The position numbers and the translations under genes were made by a program. Below, in pieces: positions 7,379-15,443 of a stretch of DNA of 64,000 nucleotides. The notes under the pieces were generated by a model, which saw only the letters and a program-made list of their open reading frames with translations, was not told the DNA's origin and searched no databases. The DNA comes from Sulfurimonas sp. HSL3-1. GTDB taxonomy: Bacteria > Campylobacterota > Campylobacteria > Campylobacterales > Sulfurimonadaceae. The stretch covers positions 992,001 to 1,056,000 of the forward strand of contig NZ_CP147920.1 in assembly GCF_039645995.1 (NCBI RefSeq), in the 5' to 3' direction. How positions within the stretch are numbered: position 1 is the first letter of the stretch; every line of letters begins with the position of its first letter.

Positions 7379-9336
7379 GCCTCAATGCCGCTCAGGCGCA
7401 GGAGGCTCTGCGTTTCGGGTTCGCGTTCCATCAGCTTGTAGAAAAGCACCCGCATGCTCTCGGAACCGCCGCGTCCCAGAACGATGTCAAGGTAGCTGCG
7501 CCCCAGGGCGGTATCGAAGACCCCCTGGTCAACGATGGCGAAGAAGGCGTCGGCGCTGAGGACCTCCGCCCATTTGTAGCTGTAGTATCCCGCCGCGTAT
7601 CCGCCGGCGAAGATGTGGGAGAAGCCGTTTTGGAACTTGTTGTACGACGGGGGCGTGAGCAGGGCGGTACGTTCGCGCACGGCGTCGAGGACCGCCTGGA
7701 CGTCCGGAGTCTCCTCCATGTGGAGGGTGAAGTCGAAAATGGCGAACTCCAGCTGGCGGAGCATGCTCATCGCCGACTGGAAGTTCTTGGCACGGACCAG
7801 TTTGTCGATCATCAGGTCGCTGATGACGTCGCCGCTCTCATGGTGTTTGGCAAAGAGCTTCAGTACCTGCGGCTCGTAGGCAAAGTTTTCCAGGAACTGC
7901 GAGGGGAACTCCACGGCGTCCCACTCGACCCCGTTGACCCCGCTGACCCCGTTCTCGTTGACGGTGCTGAGGAGATGGTGGATGGCGTGTCCCGTCTCGT
8001 GGAAGAGGGTGACGACGTCGTCGTGGCGCAGCAGGGAGGGAGTCGAAGCACTTGAGGGCGGGAAGTTGCAGACAATAAAGGCGGAGGCGAGCTGCTCATT
8101 GCCCTCTTCGTCGAGGCAGTGGCTCTGCCAGTTATGCATCCATGCCCCGCCGCGTTTGCTCGGGCGCGCCTCGAGATCGAGGTAGAGGCGGGCACGCAGC
8201 TGGCCGTCGACGTAAAGGTCGTGGGCCGTCGCCGTCTCATGCCAGAGTGCAACCCCTTCGGCCGGGCGGATGCTGACGCCGAAGAGGCGGTGGAGGAATT
8301 CGAAAAGCCCTTCGACGACGGAGTTCTGTTCGAAGTAGGGGCGGTACTCCTCCTCGTCGATGTCGTAGCGGCTCTTCTTGAGCTGTTCGCCGAAGAAGGC
8401 ACTGTCATAGCTCTGCAACTCCGCCGCACCGGCGAATTCGCGCAGTTCGGCGAGTTCGCGCTGCCCCTGGGCCATGGAGGCGTCGGCCAGTTCGTTCAGG
8501 AAGGCCAGGACGGTGTCGGGGTCCTTCGCCATCTTCGTTGCCAGGGAGCGCTCGGCGTAGGTCTCGAAGCCGATCAGGCGGGAGGCCTCTTTGCGCAGGG
8601 CAAGGGTCTCCTCGATGATTTCGGCATTCTCGGGGGCGCGGGTCGTATAGCCCTTGTAAAGCGCTTCGCGGATCTCGCGGTTGGGACCGTAGGTCATGTA
8701 GGCGATGTAGGAGGGCATCTGCAGGGTGAACTTCCATGCCGTCTTGCCCTCTTCGGTTTCAAACGCGGCGCTCTCAATGTCGCTCTTGGGCATCCCCTCG
8801 ACGTCGGCGGGGTCGGTGATGACGTATTCGAAGGCGTTGGTGGCGTCGAGCAGGTTCTGGGTAAAGGTGTTGGAGAGTTCGCTTCGGCGCAGGCTGATCT
8901 CAGCCAGGCGTTTTTTGCTAGCCTCGTCCAGGTGGGCGCCGCTCAGCTCGAATCCCTGGATGTTGAGGTCGATGACGCGCTGCTGTTCGGGGGAGAGCAG
9001 GTCGTATGCGTTGGCCTTGATCGCTTTGAAAGCCGTATAGATCTCGAGGTTCTGCCCGATCTCGGTGCCGTACTCCGTCAGCAGCGGCAGGGCGGCGGTG
9101 TAGACCTCCTGGGTCTTGTCGCTGTTGTTGACGGAGTGCAGGTGCGACATCGGCGTGAAGAAGTGCTCAAGCCGCTCGTCGAGCATCTCGAAGGGTTTGA
9201 CGAAATTGGCATAGCTCTTTTCCTCGATGGCGAGAAGGGCTGCGATCTGGCTGCGTCCTTCGTCCAGGGTGCGTTGCAGATCGTCGATGAAAGTCTCCAG
9301 GTTGACCTCAAAGGGTAAAAAAGGTGCTTTGCTCAT
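7375..9336 (-). CDS. prlC: M3 family oligopeptidase (oligopeptidase A-like)
   Basis: A 653-residue cytosolic zinc metallopeptidase of family M3. The zinc motif HETGH lies at about residues 445-449, followed by the third ligand region and the conserved substrate loop FAGGYAAGYYSYKWAE near residue 590. Length and layout match oligopeptidase A/dipeptidyl carboxypeptidase enzymes that degrade short peptides, including cleaved signal peptides. An AAGGAT ribosome site sits 5 bases ahead of ATG. It is the first gene of a two-gene unit with the EEP protein. The choice of prlC rather than dcp rests on overall resemblance and is less certain than the family. Confidence 0.85.
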   Translation of the reverse strand: MSKAPFLPFEVNLETFIDDLQRTLDEGRSQIAALLAIEEKSYANFVKPFEMLDERLEHFFTPMSHLHSVNNSDKTQEVYTAALPLLTEYGTEIGQNLEIYTAFKAIKANAYDLLSPEQQRVIDLNIQGFELSGAHLDEASKKRLAEISLRRSELSNTFTQNLLDATNAFEYVITDPADVEGMPKSDIESAAFETEEGKTAWKFTLQMPSYIAYMTYGPNREIREALYKGYTTRAPENAEIIEETLALRKEASRLIGFETYAERSLATKMAKDPDTVLAFLNELADASMAQGQRELAELREFAGAAELQSYDSAFFGEQLKKSRYDIDEEEYRPYFEQNSVVEGLFEFLHRLFGVSIRPAEGVALWHETATAHDLYVDGQLRARLYLDLEARPSKRGGAWMHNWQSHCLDEEGNEQLASAFIVCNFPPSSASTPSLLRHDDVVTLFHETGHAIHHLLSTVNENGVSGVNGVEWDAVEFPSQFLENFAYEPQVLKLFAKHHESGDVISDLMIDKLVRAKNFQSAMSMLRQLEFAIFDFTLHMEETPDVQAVLDAVRERTALLTPPSYNKFQNGFSHIFAGGYAAGYYSYKWAEVLSADAFFAIVDQGVFDTALGRSYLDIVLGRGGSESMRVLFYKLMEREPETQSLLRLSGIEA

Positions 9337-9403
9337 TGATATCCTTCCTATCTTTGTTGAAATATTACCTCAAGATGCTGATACGTGATTAAACAATGGC
9401 AGT

Positions 9404-9409
9404 TATAAT
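9404..9409 (+). promoter_or_regulatory. -10 box of the YceI-like/DUF502 operon
   Basis: TATAAT at 9404-9409, in the divergent gap between the oligopeptidase gene and the YceI-like gene, leaves a leader of about 25 bases containing AGGAGAG before the ATG at 9441. No -35 box is evident. Confidence 0.6.
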
Positions 9410-9440
9410 AGCCGGGAAACTTTGGTTCACCAGGAGAGTA

Positions 9441-10010
9441 ATGATGAAAAAGATTGCATTATCGGTTCTCGTTGCCGCCACCGTCGCGATGGCCGACTGC
9501 AGCTACAGCAAGAGCGGCGACGTCAGCGTCAACTGGACGGCGTTCAAGACGCCGATGAAAAAAGGGGTGGGCGGGACCTTCCGTTCCATCGTCTACAAAG
9601 GCACCGAGAAAGGCGCGTCGCTGACGCAGCTGCTCAAAGGCGCCAAGGTGATGATCCAGACGAACAATGTCGATTCGGGCAATACCGGACGCGACGCGAA
9701 GCTGGTGCAGTTCTTCTTCAACCAGATGGACGGACAGATGCTTGAAGCGCAGATCCTCGATATGGATGAAGAAGCCAAAGTCATCCTGGTGGAAGTCATC
9801 ATGAACGGCAAGGGCCTCAACGTGCCGATGGCCTACAGCTATGAGAAGGGCGTCTTCACTGCCGGCGGGGTGATCGACCTTGGCGACTTCAAAGCCCTCG
9901 ACGCGCTGACCTCGATCAACCGCGCCTGCTATGACCTGCATGCCGGCAAAACCTGGCAGGACGTTAATATCGGCTTCAGTGTGAAGGTCGAGGAGAGCTG
10001 TACGAAATGA
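9441..10010 (+). CDS. YceI-like periplasmic lipocalin-type protein
   Basis: The ATG at 9441 (or 9444) is preferred to an upstream in-frame ATG at 9396 because it has AGGAGAG just upstream, lies after the TATAAT box and opens a signal peptide (MMKKIALSVLVAATVAMA). The mature 170 residues resemble the YceI family: an eight-stranded lipocalin-like barrel with the typical opening VNWTAFKTPMKKGVGGTF. YceI proteins bind polyprenoid lipids such as ubiquinone-like quinones in the periplasm; the ligand here is unknown. Two cysteines (mature N-terminus and near the C-terminus, plus Cys in NRACYD) could form a disulfide. It overlaps the DUF502 gene by 4 bp. Confidence 0.75.
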   Translation: MMKKIALSVLVAATVAMADCSYSKSGDVSVNWTAFKTPMKKGVGGTFRSIVYKGTEKGASLTQLLKGAKVMIQTNNVDSGNTGRDAKLVQFFFNQMDGQMLEAQILDMDEEAKVILVEVIMNGKGLNVPMAYSYEKGVFTAGGVIDLGDFKALDALTSINRACYDLHAGKTWQDVNIGFSVKVEESCTK

Positions 10011-10627
10011 TCGCCGCCGCCGTCAAGAAAATGATCCGCTTCCTCTTCGTGGGGGCGCTCTCATTCTTTCCGCTGGTGGTGGTGCTCCTCGTTGTCAATT
10101 TCCTTAAAAACATCGGGCTCAGCGCCTATTTCCGCCTCAATACCCTGACCGATTCTACCGGCGCGACGGTCCTGCTGATGCTCGGGGTGTTGTCGGCGCT
10201 GATCCTGCTGGGATGGACCATCGAACGCTACGGCCGCTCCGTTCTGCTCTCGGCGATCGACCGGATGTTCGAGAAAATCCCCGCGGTCAATACGATCTAC
10301 TCCGTTTCCCGGAAAATCTCCAATATGCTCACCGGCAAGGATGATTCGGGCAAGAAAGAGGTTGTGCTCGTCGAATACCCCAAAGACGGCGTCTGGGTGC
10401 CGGCCTATGTCCTCAACCGCCATAACGGTATCTGCGTCCTCTTCGTGCCGACGTCGCCGAACCCCACCAGCGGCTACACGGTTCTGGTCAAGGATGAGCT
10501 CACCGTTCCGGTATCGCTGACATTGGAGGAGGCCTCCTCCTTTATTATCAGCATGGGGGCGGACTTTGTCAAACGCGACGAAGTGACGGATAAGATTCAC
10601 GGGGCGGGCGTTACGCCTCGTTCTTGA
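10007..10627 (+). CDS. DUF502 family inner-membrane protein
   Basis: The start overlaps the YceI-like stop by 4 bp. The 206-residue protein has two N-terminal membrane helices (about residues 10-32 and 48-70) followed by the DUF502 signature region: VNTIYSVSRKISNMLTG, then VVLVEYPKDGVWVPAYVL and FVPTSPNPTSGYTVLV. DUF502 proteins are widespread inner-membrane proteins of unknown biochemical role, related to plant COV1. Co-translation with a YceI-like lipid-binding protein suggests a role at the membrane/periplasm interface. The 3' end overlaps the CYTH gene on the other strand by 17 bases. Confidence 0.85.
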   Translation: MIAAAVKKMIRFLFVGALSFFPLVVVLLVVNFLKNIGLSAYFRLNTLTDSTGATVLLMLGVLSALILLGWTIERYGRSVLLSAIDRMFEKIPAVNTIYSVSRKISNMLTGKDDSGKKEVVLVEYPKDGVWVPAYVLNRHNGICVLFVPTSPNPTSGYTVLVKDELTVPVSLTLEEASSFIISMGADFVKRDEVTDKIHGAGVTPRS

Positions 10628-11084
10628 AGCGCACGTAGGGGAGGGTGCGCAGGTTGGAGTTGTAGTAGCGCCTGTCGTCGGTGACCTCGCGGGTCACCCA
10701 GGGCGGCATCGCGAAGGTCTCGTCCGCGCTTTCCAGTTCGATCTCTGCCAGATAGAGCCCCGCGTTTTCCCCCTCGAAGATATCGACCTCCCACAGATGC
10801 CCCTCGTAGAGGATCTCGTAGCGTTTTTTTTCGATCAGCGGCGCGGGACAGAGTTCTTGCAGCATCGCGAAGGCATCATCAACGGGGACCTCGTATTCGA
10901 ATTCGCTCCGAACGATGCCCTCTCTTTTGCCTTTGAGGGTCAGGAACGCTTTCGCGTTCTTTGTACGAACCCTGACGGTCACACCTTCGGCGGGGATGTA
11001 CCCTTGTGTGATGACAAAGGGTGCGGGCAGCTTGGGAAGCAGCGCGGGGTCGATGAGAAATTTGCGTTCGATTTCGATGGCCAT
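10611..11084 (-). CDS. CYTH domain protein (triphosphatase-like)
   Basis: 157 residues, one CYTH domain. The hallmark EIERKFLI is at residues 3-10, followed by alternating acidic/basic strands (VRVRTKNAKAFLTLKG, EFEYEVPVDDAFAM, KKRYEILYEGHLWEVDIFEG, LAEIELES) that form the triphosphate tunnel. Members hydrolyse inorganic triphosphate or thiamine triphosphate with Mg2+; several bacterial ones are triphosphatases. A stand-alone CHAD gene sits 4.3 kb away, so the CYTH-CHAD fusion common elsewhere is split here. TACAAT ends 5 bases before ATG with no ribosome binding site, so the mRNA is probably leaderless. Confidence 0.85.
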   Translation of the reverse strand: MAIEIERKFLIDPALLPKLPAPFVITQGYIPAEGVTVRVRTKNAKAFLTLKGKREGIVRSEFEYEVPVDDAFAMLQELCPAPLIEKKRYEILYEGHLWEVDIFEGENAGLYLAEIELESADETFAMPPWVTREVTDDRRYYNSNLRTLPYVRFKNEA

Positions 11085-11089
11085 GAAGT

Positions 11090-11095
11090 ATTGTA
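11090..11095 (-). promoter_or_regulatory. -10 box for the CYTH gene, predicted leaderless
   Basis: TACAAT on the minus strand is separated from the ATG at 11084 by only 5 bases, so the transcript would start at about the A of the start codon. Confidence 0.6.
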
Positions 11096-11118
11096 GCGCA
11101 GAAAAAAGAGGATAGGGC

Positions 11119-11134
11119 GCCGGGGCTCCCCGGC
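11119..11134 (-). terminator. GC-rich hairpin downstream of the 30-residue ORF
   Basis: GCCGGG and CCCGGC pair around a 4-base loop at 11119-11134. On the minus strand the hairpin follows the small gene at 11145-11237, and a T-run (complement of 11102-11107) comes 11 bases later, further than ideal, so the termination call is weak. Confidence 0.35.
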
Positions 11135-11144
11135 AAGAAAGCTG

Positions 11145-11237
11145 TTAGTGCTTGCGATCGCCGGTGTTGTGATAGAAATACATGCTGTATCCGATCACTG
11201 CGACGCTCGGATAAAAGATGCCAAGCAGTTCGATCAT
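11145..11237 (-). CDS. 30-residue single-span membrane peptide
   Basis: This frame encodes MIELLGIFYPSVAVIGYSMY followed by FYHNTGDRKH and a TAA stop. An ideal AAGGAG ribosome site lies 6 bases before the ATG, and a hydrophobic stretch of about 20 residues is followed by a polar, basic tail, as in tiny inner-membrane subunits. A GC-rich hairpin follows the stop. I cannot match it to CydX, CcoQ or KdpF. Because such short genes are routinely missed, the evidence is the strong ribosome site, the membrane-like composition and the isolated position between two genes. Confidence 0.55.
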   Translation of the reverse strand: MIELLGIFYPSVAVIGYSMYFYHNTGDRKH

Positions 11238-11352
11238 TGTTCACTCCTTATTAATAAGGGGCGTATGCTAGCGAAAAAAGTAGCGCTTTTTCCATTCAAA
11301 AGAATTGAATAAAAAGAGCAGTTTTTTTCATGATTGTCGGCACCCCGCCGGG

Positions 11353-11901
11353 TCAGGGCGCTTTACGCTTTTGGGGGAACGTTTTGAGGCTCTCGGCGAC
11401 GAGCTCGTTAATGTAGACCGTCCGCTCTTCGGGGGTGTCGAAACTCTTGAGACGGTCGGTCGTGGCGGCCCGCCAGAAGATCTTGTTCCCGTCGGGGTTG
11501 AGCGCGTCAATGATGATCTGGGCCTCGTCATATTCGTACTCGCGCTGGATCGGCACCGTCATGGACGCCCCGTACCCGTAGCCGTAATAGGGGAAGAAGC
11601 CGACCATCTGGAAATCGGTCGTGACCTCTCTTCTGGTGGTCACATCGGTATGGAAAATGAGGATGAAATCCGCCTGCTCCTTGGCGACGGCTGTATAGCC
11701 CTTGCGGGTCATACCGGCGGTAATCGCTTCGGCGATACGGCTTTGCGTGAGGGTCGTTACCCCCTCTTTACGGGGATAGACGACGGCAAAGCGTTCCAGG
11801 GGGGTGAAATCGAACTTGGGATCGTAATCGCTCTGAACCTGCAGGCTGGAGCATCCCGCAAGCAGCAACAGCAGTGCGACCGAGAATATACGGATGAACA
11901 T
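11353..11901 (-). CDS. DUF4136 lipoprotein
   Basis: An ATG at 11901 with AAAGGAG (spacing 6) opens a lipoprotein signal peptide ending in the lipobox LLAGC, giving 182 residues. The mature protein fits DUF4136: the opening QSDYDPKFDFTPLERFAV, followed by a region ITAGMTRKGYTAV and DFILIFHTDVT. Such proteins are small membrane-anchored lipoproteins of unknown function. An in-frame ATG 26 codons upstream was rejected because it would bury the signal peptide. A short Tyr-rich stretch (FFPYYGYGYGASM) is seen in related proteins. It is divergent from the Cti gene. Confidence 0.75.
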   Translation of the reverse strand: MFIRIFSVALLLLLAGCSSLQVQSDYDPKFDFTPLERFAVVYPRKEGVTTLTQSRIAEAITAGMTRKGYTAVAKEQADFILIFHTDVTTRREVTTDFQMVGFFPYYGYGYGASMTVPIQREYEYDEAQIIIDALNPDGNKIFWRAATTDRLKSFDTPEERTVYINELVAESLKTFPQKRKAP

Positions 11902-11943
11902 GGCAGCTCCTTTGAGATCATGGATCACGTTGGGTTTGTCCAT

Positions 11944-11949
11944 ATTGTA
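11944..11949 (-). promoter_or_regulatory. -10 box of the DUF4136 lipoprotein gene
   Basis: TACAAT on the minus strand lies 42 bases before the ATG at 11901, which leaves room for the AAAGGAG ribosome site. Confidence 0.5.
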
Positions 11950-11974
11950 GCAGGGGTCCGGTAACAGAATACGG

Positions 11975-11980
11975 TACACT
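11975..11980 (+). promoter_or_regulatory. -10-like box of the cti gene, predicted leaderless
   Basis: TACACT ends 8 bases before the ATG at 11989. No Shine-Dalgarno sequence is present, and the in-frame lipoprotein signal begins right at this ATG. Confidence 0.45.
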
Positions 11981-11988
11981 TACACCTG

Positions 11989-14388
11989 ATGAAACCGTTA
12001 CTCTACTCTTCGATCATCCTGCTGTTTTTGGCGTTGGGCGGCTGTGCCCCGAAACCCGTTCCCCCTGTTGCCGTTGCCGTTTCAGAGCGCACCATCGACT
12101 ACACCAAAGAGGTTCGCCCCATTCTTGACCGCCGCTGCGTGGTCTGTCATTCGTGTTACAACGCCCCCTGCCAGCTGAAACTCAGCGCCTTCGAAGGGCT
12201 TGCACGCGGAGCGACGAAGATGGCCGTTTACGACGCCGAAAGGCTCGGCGCCGCCCATCCGACCCGCCTCTTCGTCGATGCAGACACTGCCGATCAGTGG
12301 CACGACAGGTACGACTTCTACTCGGTGACGGCCAACGCCGCTTCGGGCCGTTTCAACGACTCTACGCTGATCAGCCTGCTGGAGGCCAAGCGGCAACTGC
12401 CCCATAGCGCCGGGGAGTACCGGCCGGAATCCGACGAACTCACCTGTCCGAAGGACCATGACGAACTTGAAGAGTACCTGGATGAATACCCGGAGCGCGG
12501 GATGCCCTACGGCTTCCCACCACTGACGAATGCAGAGATGACGACGCTGGCCCAGTGGGCGCAGCAGGGCGCCAAGGGACCGGGCAGCGCGGAGCAGCGG
12601 CGGATGAACGCCCCCGCGGAAACCGACAGGAGCGCGCTGGAAACCTGGGAACGTTTCCTGAACATGCCGGATGCCAAACACGCCATGACGGCCCGTTACC
12701 TCTATGAACACCTCTACCTGGCCCATATCCGTTTCGCGACCCCGGACGGCGCTTTTTATGAACTGGTGCGCTCCAAAACGGCTGCGCCGGCTGCGATCAA
12801 GATCATTCCGACGATAAGGCCCTACGACGATCCGGGCAAGGGTGCGTTTTATTACCGGTTCCGCCGGATCACATCGACGCTGGTACACAAAACGCACATG
12901 GTGTTTACGCTCGATGCGGCCCAACTGGCACGCGTCGAAAAGCATTTTATCGAGGCCCCCTGGAACGAGACGCCGCACCTGATGGGGTACGGGGCGAAAC
13001 AGTCGGCCAACCCCTTCGCGACCTTCGCCCAGATCCCCGCCGCGGCGCGCTACGCCTTTTTGCTTGACAACAGCGAATACATCGTCCGCACCTTTATCCG
13101 CGGTCCGGTCTGCAAGGGGCAGGTGGCGCTGAACGTGATCAACGATCATTTCTGGGTCATGTTCCTCGACCCCAAATATGATTTGAGTCTGCACTACCCG
13201 AACCTGCTGCGCTTCAACGAGAAACAGCTCTCCGTGCCGGACGAACAGGGGAGCGATTTCCCGGCGTACCGCTTCCTCAGCGACAAGTACATCAAACGCG
13301 CCGTCGATTACTATAAAGCCCGGGCGGATTTCTATTCGCTCATCTATACGGAAGGGCTGGGATATGACGCGATCTGGAAGGGAGAAGAGGCCGACGACGC
13401 GCCGCTGCTCACGGTCTATCGCCACTTCGACAGCGCCTCGGTCCATAAAGGAGCCCTTGGGGACCTGCCCAAAACCCTCTGGGTCATCGACTATCCGCTT
13501 TTCGAGCGCATCTACTACGCCCTGGTCGCGGGGTTCGACGTCTTCGGCAATGTCGGGCACCAGACCAACGTCCGCCGCTATATGGACCGGCTGCGCGTGG
13601 AGGGGGAGAGCAACTACATCGACTTTATGCCTGCGGATGTCCGTCACAAGCTCTTCGACGCGTGGAACAAAAATCTCAACCTTCTCGTAGAGAACAAGCT
13701 CTTCTACCGTCCGGCGCGCATGCCTACGGCCGTTGCTTTCAAAACAAACGATCCCAAACGCGAATTCGTCGAGCATATTGTCGATCACGAGCTGCTCGGG
13801 GAGACGGACATCTCCTTTGACCCGGTGAACTATTTCCACGTGGGGGACGCGCATCCGCCGCTCCCCGAGCAGTACCGGACGCGCGGGGATTATATCCAGG
13901 CGTTCCGTGCCGTTTCGAAACCCGGGACGGCCTTTGTCCGTACGATCGACGGGCAGCAGTCGAACCTGGCGTATGTCCGTGTGCGCATGCCCGAGGGGGA
14001 GGAGGATATCCTCTTTTCGGTCGTCGTGAACCGTTGGCACGACAACGTCGCTTTCATGTTTGATGAGAAGGGACGTCTCGACCCTTCCAGGGACAGTGCG
14101 GATTTCATCTTTGATTTTATCGGTTCGTATCCGAACATGCTGCTCGAGCTGGATGCGGAGGAGGCTCCGGCTTTTTTCGATATGCTCGCACACTACAAGG
14201 ATACGCCCGAGTATCGCCGCCGCTTCTTTCATTTCGGCATTACCCGGGACAACCCCCGTTTCTGGGAAGCGTATGACTGGTTCCAGAAACGCTTCGAAGC
14301 GATGCACCCCGTTGACGCAGGGCTGTTCGACCTGAACCGCTACTACTACCTTTCGCGCTCCCACGGGAAAAAAGAGGGGGAAGAGTAA
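11989..14388 (+). CDS. cti: Periplasmic fatty-acid cis/trans isomerase
   Basis: 799 residues. The N-terminus is a lipoprotein-type signal (LALGGC, Cys19) and the mature protein opens with YTKEVRPILDRRCVVCH, where C50-x-x-C53-H54 is a heme c attachment site. Cti enzymes are periplasmic heme c proteins that convert cis-unsaturated acyl chains of phospholipids to trans, rapidly stiffening the membrane under solvent or heat shock. Length matches the family (about 750-800). The heme site, overall length and lipid anchor are seen; isomerase activity is inferred from family. It is a single-gene unit divergent from the DUF4136 lipoprotein, with a -10 box placed for a leaderless mRNA. Confidence 0.85.
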   Translation: MKPLLYSSIILLFLALGGCAPKPVPPVAVAVSERTIDYTKEVRPILDRRCVVCHSCYNAPCQLKLSAFEGLARGATKMAVYDAERLGAAHPTRLFVDADTADQWHDRYDFYSVTANAASGRFNDSTLISLLEAKRQLPHSAGEYRPESDELTCPKDHDELEEYLDEYPERGMPYGFPPLTNAEMTTLAQWAQQGAKGPGSAEQRRMNAPAETDRSALETWERFLNMPDAKHAMTARYLYEHLYLAHIRFATPDGAFYELVRSKTAAPAAIKIIPTIRPYDDPGKGAFYYRFRRITSTLVHKTHMVFTLDAAQLARVEKHFIEAPWNETPHLMGYGAKQSANPFATFAQIPAAARYAFLLDNSEYIVRTFIRGPVCKGQVALNVINDHFWVMFLDPKYDLSLHYPNLLRFNEKQLSVPDEQGSDFPAYRFLSDKYIKRAVDYYKARADFYSLIYTEGLGYDAIWKGEEADDAPLLTVYRHFDSASVHKGALGDLPKTLWVIDYPLFERIYYALVAGFDVFGNVGHQTNVRRYMDRLRVEGESNYIDFMPADVRHKLFDAWNKNLNLLVENKLFYRPARMPTAVAFKTNDPKREFVEHIVDHELLGETDISFDPVNYFHVGDAHPPLPEQYRTRGDYIQAFRAVSKPGTAFVRTIDGQQSNLAYVRVRMPEGEEDILFSVVVNRWHDNVAFMFDEKGRLDPSRDSADFIFDFIGSYPNMLLELDAEEAPAFFDMLAHYKDTPEYRRRFFHFGITRDNPRFWEAYDWFQKRFEAMHPVDAGLFDLNRYYYLSRSHGKKEGEE

Positions 14389-14417
14389 AGGGGCGGACGC
14401 CGGCGGGCGAAATGTGC

Positions 14418-14423
14418 TACAAT
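14418..14423 (+). promoter_or_regulatory. -10 box upstream of the 95-residue protein gene
   Basis: TACAAT lies 33 bases before the ATG at 14457, and AAAGGAG sits between them, giving a normal leadered promoter. Confidence 0.5.
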
Positions 14424-14456
14424 GGTCCCAAGCCACTTGAATAAAAGGAGTCTAGG

Positions 14457-14744
14457 ATGTCAAAATCGATGGTTGAGATCAAAACGCTAAAACTGGCGCA
14501 TACGCAAAACGGCACGATCAGTATCGCGCATATCGAGGAGCCTTACGGCAAACACAGCAGCCCGGTGGTCAGCATCGCCATCGCATTGGAAGGGGCATCC
14601 AGCGACTGGAAGGTCCACCTTCCCTACGAAAACATCGATGAGGTGATCAAGGGACTCCAGGAAGCGAAGGCATCCAACGAGGGGATGCCGCATCACGACA
14701 AACATACCGAAGACCTGAATGCCGACACCGGCGGCGGCGCCTAA
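14457..14744 (+). CDS. Unrecognised small soluble protein
   Basis: A 95-residue protein with a strong AAAGGAG ribosome site and no signal or membrane segments. The middle (IAHIEEPYGKHSSPVVSIAIALEGASSDWKVHLP) looks like a pair of beta strands, with a helical patch (YENIDEVIKGLQEA) after it; the tail is polar and rich in Asp, His and Gly. The family is unknown. It ends in a 4-base overlap with the convergent macro-domain gene. Confidence 0.55.
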   Translation: MSKSMVEIKTLKLAHTQNGTISIAHIEEPYGKHSSPVVSIAIALEGASSDWKVHLPYENIDEVIKGLQEAKASNEGMPHHDKHTEDLNADTGGGA

Positions 14745-15286
14745 GAGCGCTCCGCTCCGAAGATGCGCTGCATCAGCATATAGTCGCCTTCGGAGTGCGC
14801 ATACAGTAATACCTCACACTCAAAATCTACAGCACTCCTGAAAAAATCACGATAGATCTCCAGTACACGCCGCTTGTCCAGCCCGCCGACCCCTGTGCCC
14901 ATCAGCGGCAGCGCCAGCGTGACGTTCTTGTCGTGCAGCGCGGCAAAGGAAGCCAGAGCGGTCTGAATGTTATGGAGGATGGTTGTGATCTCCCCTAGCC
15001 GCGGCAGGGCCTCCGTCGCGCCCGGGTTGTAGTCCATGACAGCGGCATGCAGCACGCTGCCGAAACGCGGGCAGCCGCCGGTGGCGACAACATCCCCTTT
15101 CTGCAGCTTTCCCGTTTCCCTTAACGCGCGGGTCATTGCGTTCTGCAGGGCCGGGCCGCAGGCGGCTGCGAACGCGCCCGAAACGCCCGAACCCAATGTC
15201 AGTACCGTATTGGACGGATTGACGATGAAATCCGATGCCGGTGCGTTCAGGAGGTTTCCTGTTCTGAGGGTTACGTGATAGGCCAT
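14741..15286 (-). CDS. Macro domain protein (ADP-ribose-binding)
   Basis: 181 residues that are almost entirely one macro domain. Signatures include LRTGNLLNAPASDFIVNPSNTVL near the N-terminus (the usual N-x-A-N position reads NPSN), GSGVSGAF, a glycine-rich stretch KGDVVATGGCP, and LALPLMGTGVGGL near residue 140. Macro domains bind ADP-ribose or remove it from proteins and nucleic acids. The substrate cannot be decided. TACAAT is 6 bases from the ATG with no ribosome site, so the message is likely leaderless. Confidence 0.85.
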   Translation of the reverse strand: MAYHVTLRTGNLLNAPASDFIVNPSNTVLTLGSGVSGAFAAACGPALQNAMTRALRETGKLQKGDVVATGGCPRFGSVLHAAVMDYNPGATEALPRLGEITTILHNIQTALASFAALHDKNVTLALPLMGTGVGGLDKRRVLEIYRDFFRSAVDFECEVLLYAHSEGDYMLMQRIFGAERS

Positions 15287-15292
15287 GAAGAC

Positions 15293-15298
15293 ATTGTA
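15293..15298 (-). promoter_or_regulatory. -10 box for the macro-domain gene, predicted leaderless
   Basis: TACAAT on the minus strand ends 6 bases before the ATG at 15286, and no Shine-Dalgarno site is visible. Confidence 0.55.
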
Positions 15299-15391
15299 GC
15301 ATCATCTGCATGGGGGAGGGGAGGGAGCCGATTCATAGATAACATCCATGTCCAGGCGCGGTACCCCTGAAGATCATCATCTTGGAAAAAA

Positions 15392-15443
15392 TGTAGTAAC
15401 TTTAACAAATTACTACAATATGCTTGACACAAAAGTAGTAATT
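15392..15443. promoter_or_regulatory. Half-site array (GTAGTAA) upstream of the integrase-arm/EAL gene
   Basis: TGTAGTAA (15392-15399) and TTACTACA (15410-15417) are perfect inverted arms, 10 bases apart. A third copy, AGTAGTAATT (15434-15443), lies inside the spacer of the promoter for the gene at 15542. Such a set suggests a protein that binds AGTAGTAA half-sites and blocks or controls that promoter. The encoded protein has its own DNA-binding-like N-terminus, so autoregulation is plausible. Confidence 0.55.

Noticed and set aside
8119-9318. A 399-residue plus-strand frame across the oligopeptidase gene
   Set aside because: Antisense shadow of the M3 peptidase; long opposite frames are common in GC-rich DNA and no motif is found.
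12082-14436. A 784-residue frame on the minus strand across the cti gene
   Set aside because: It is the antisense of a strongly supported gene with heme and lipoprotein motifs; the translated frame has no recognisable domain and no ribosome site.
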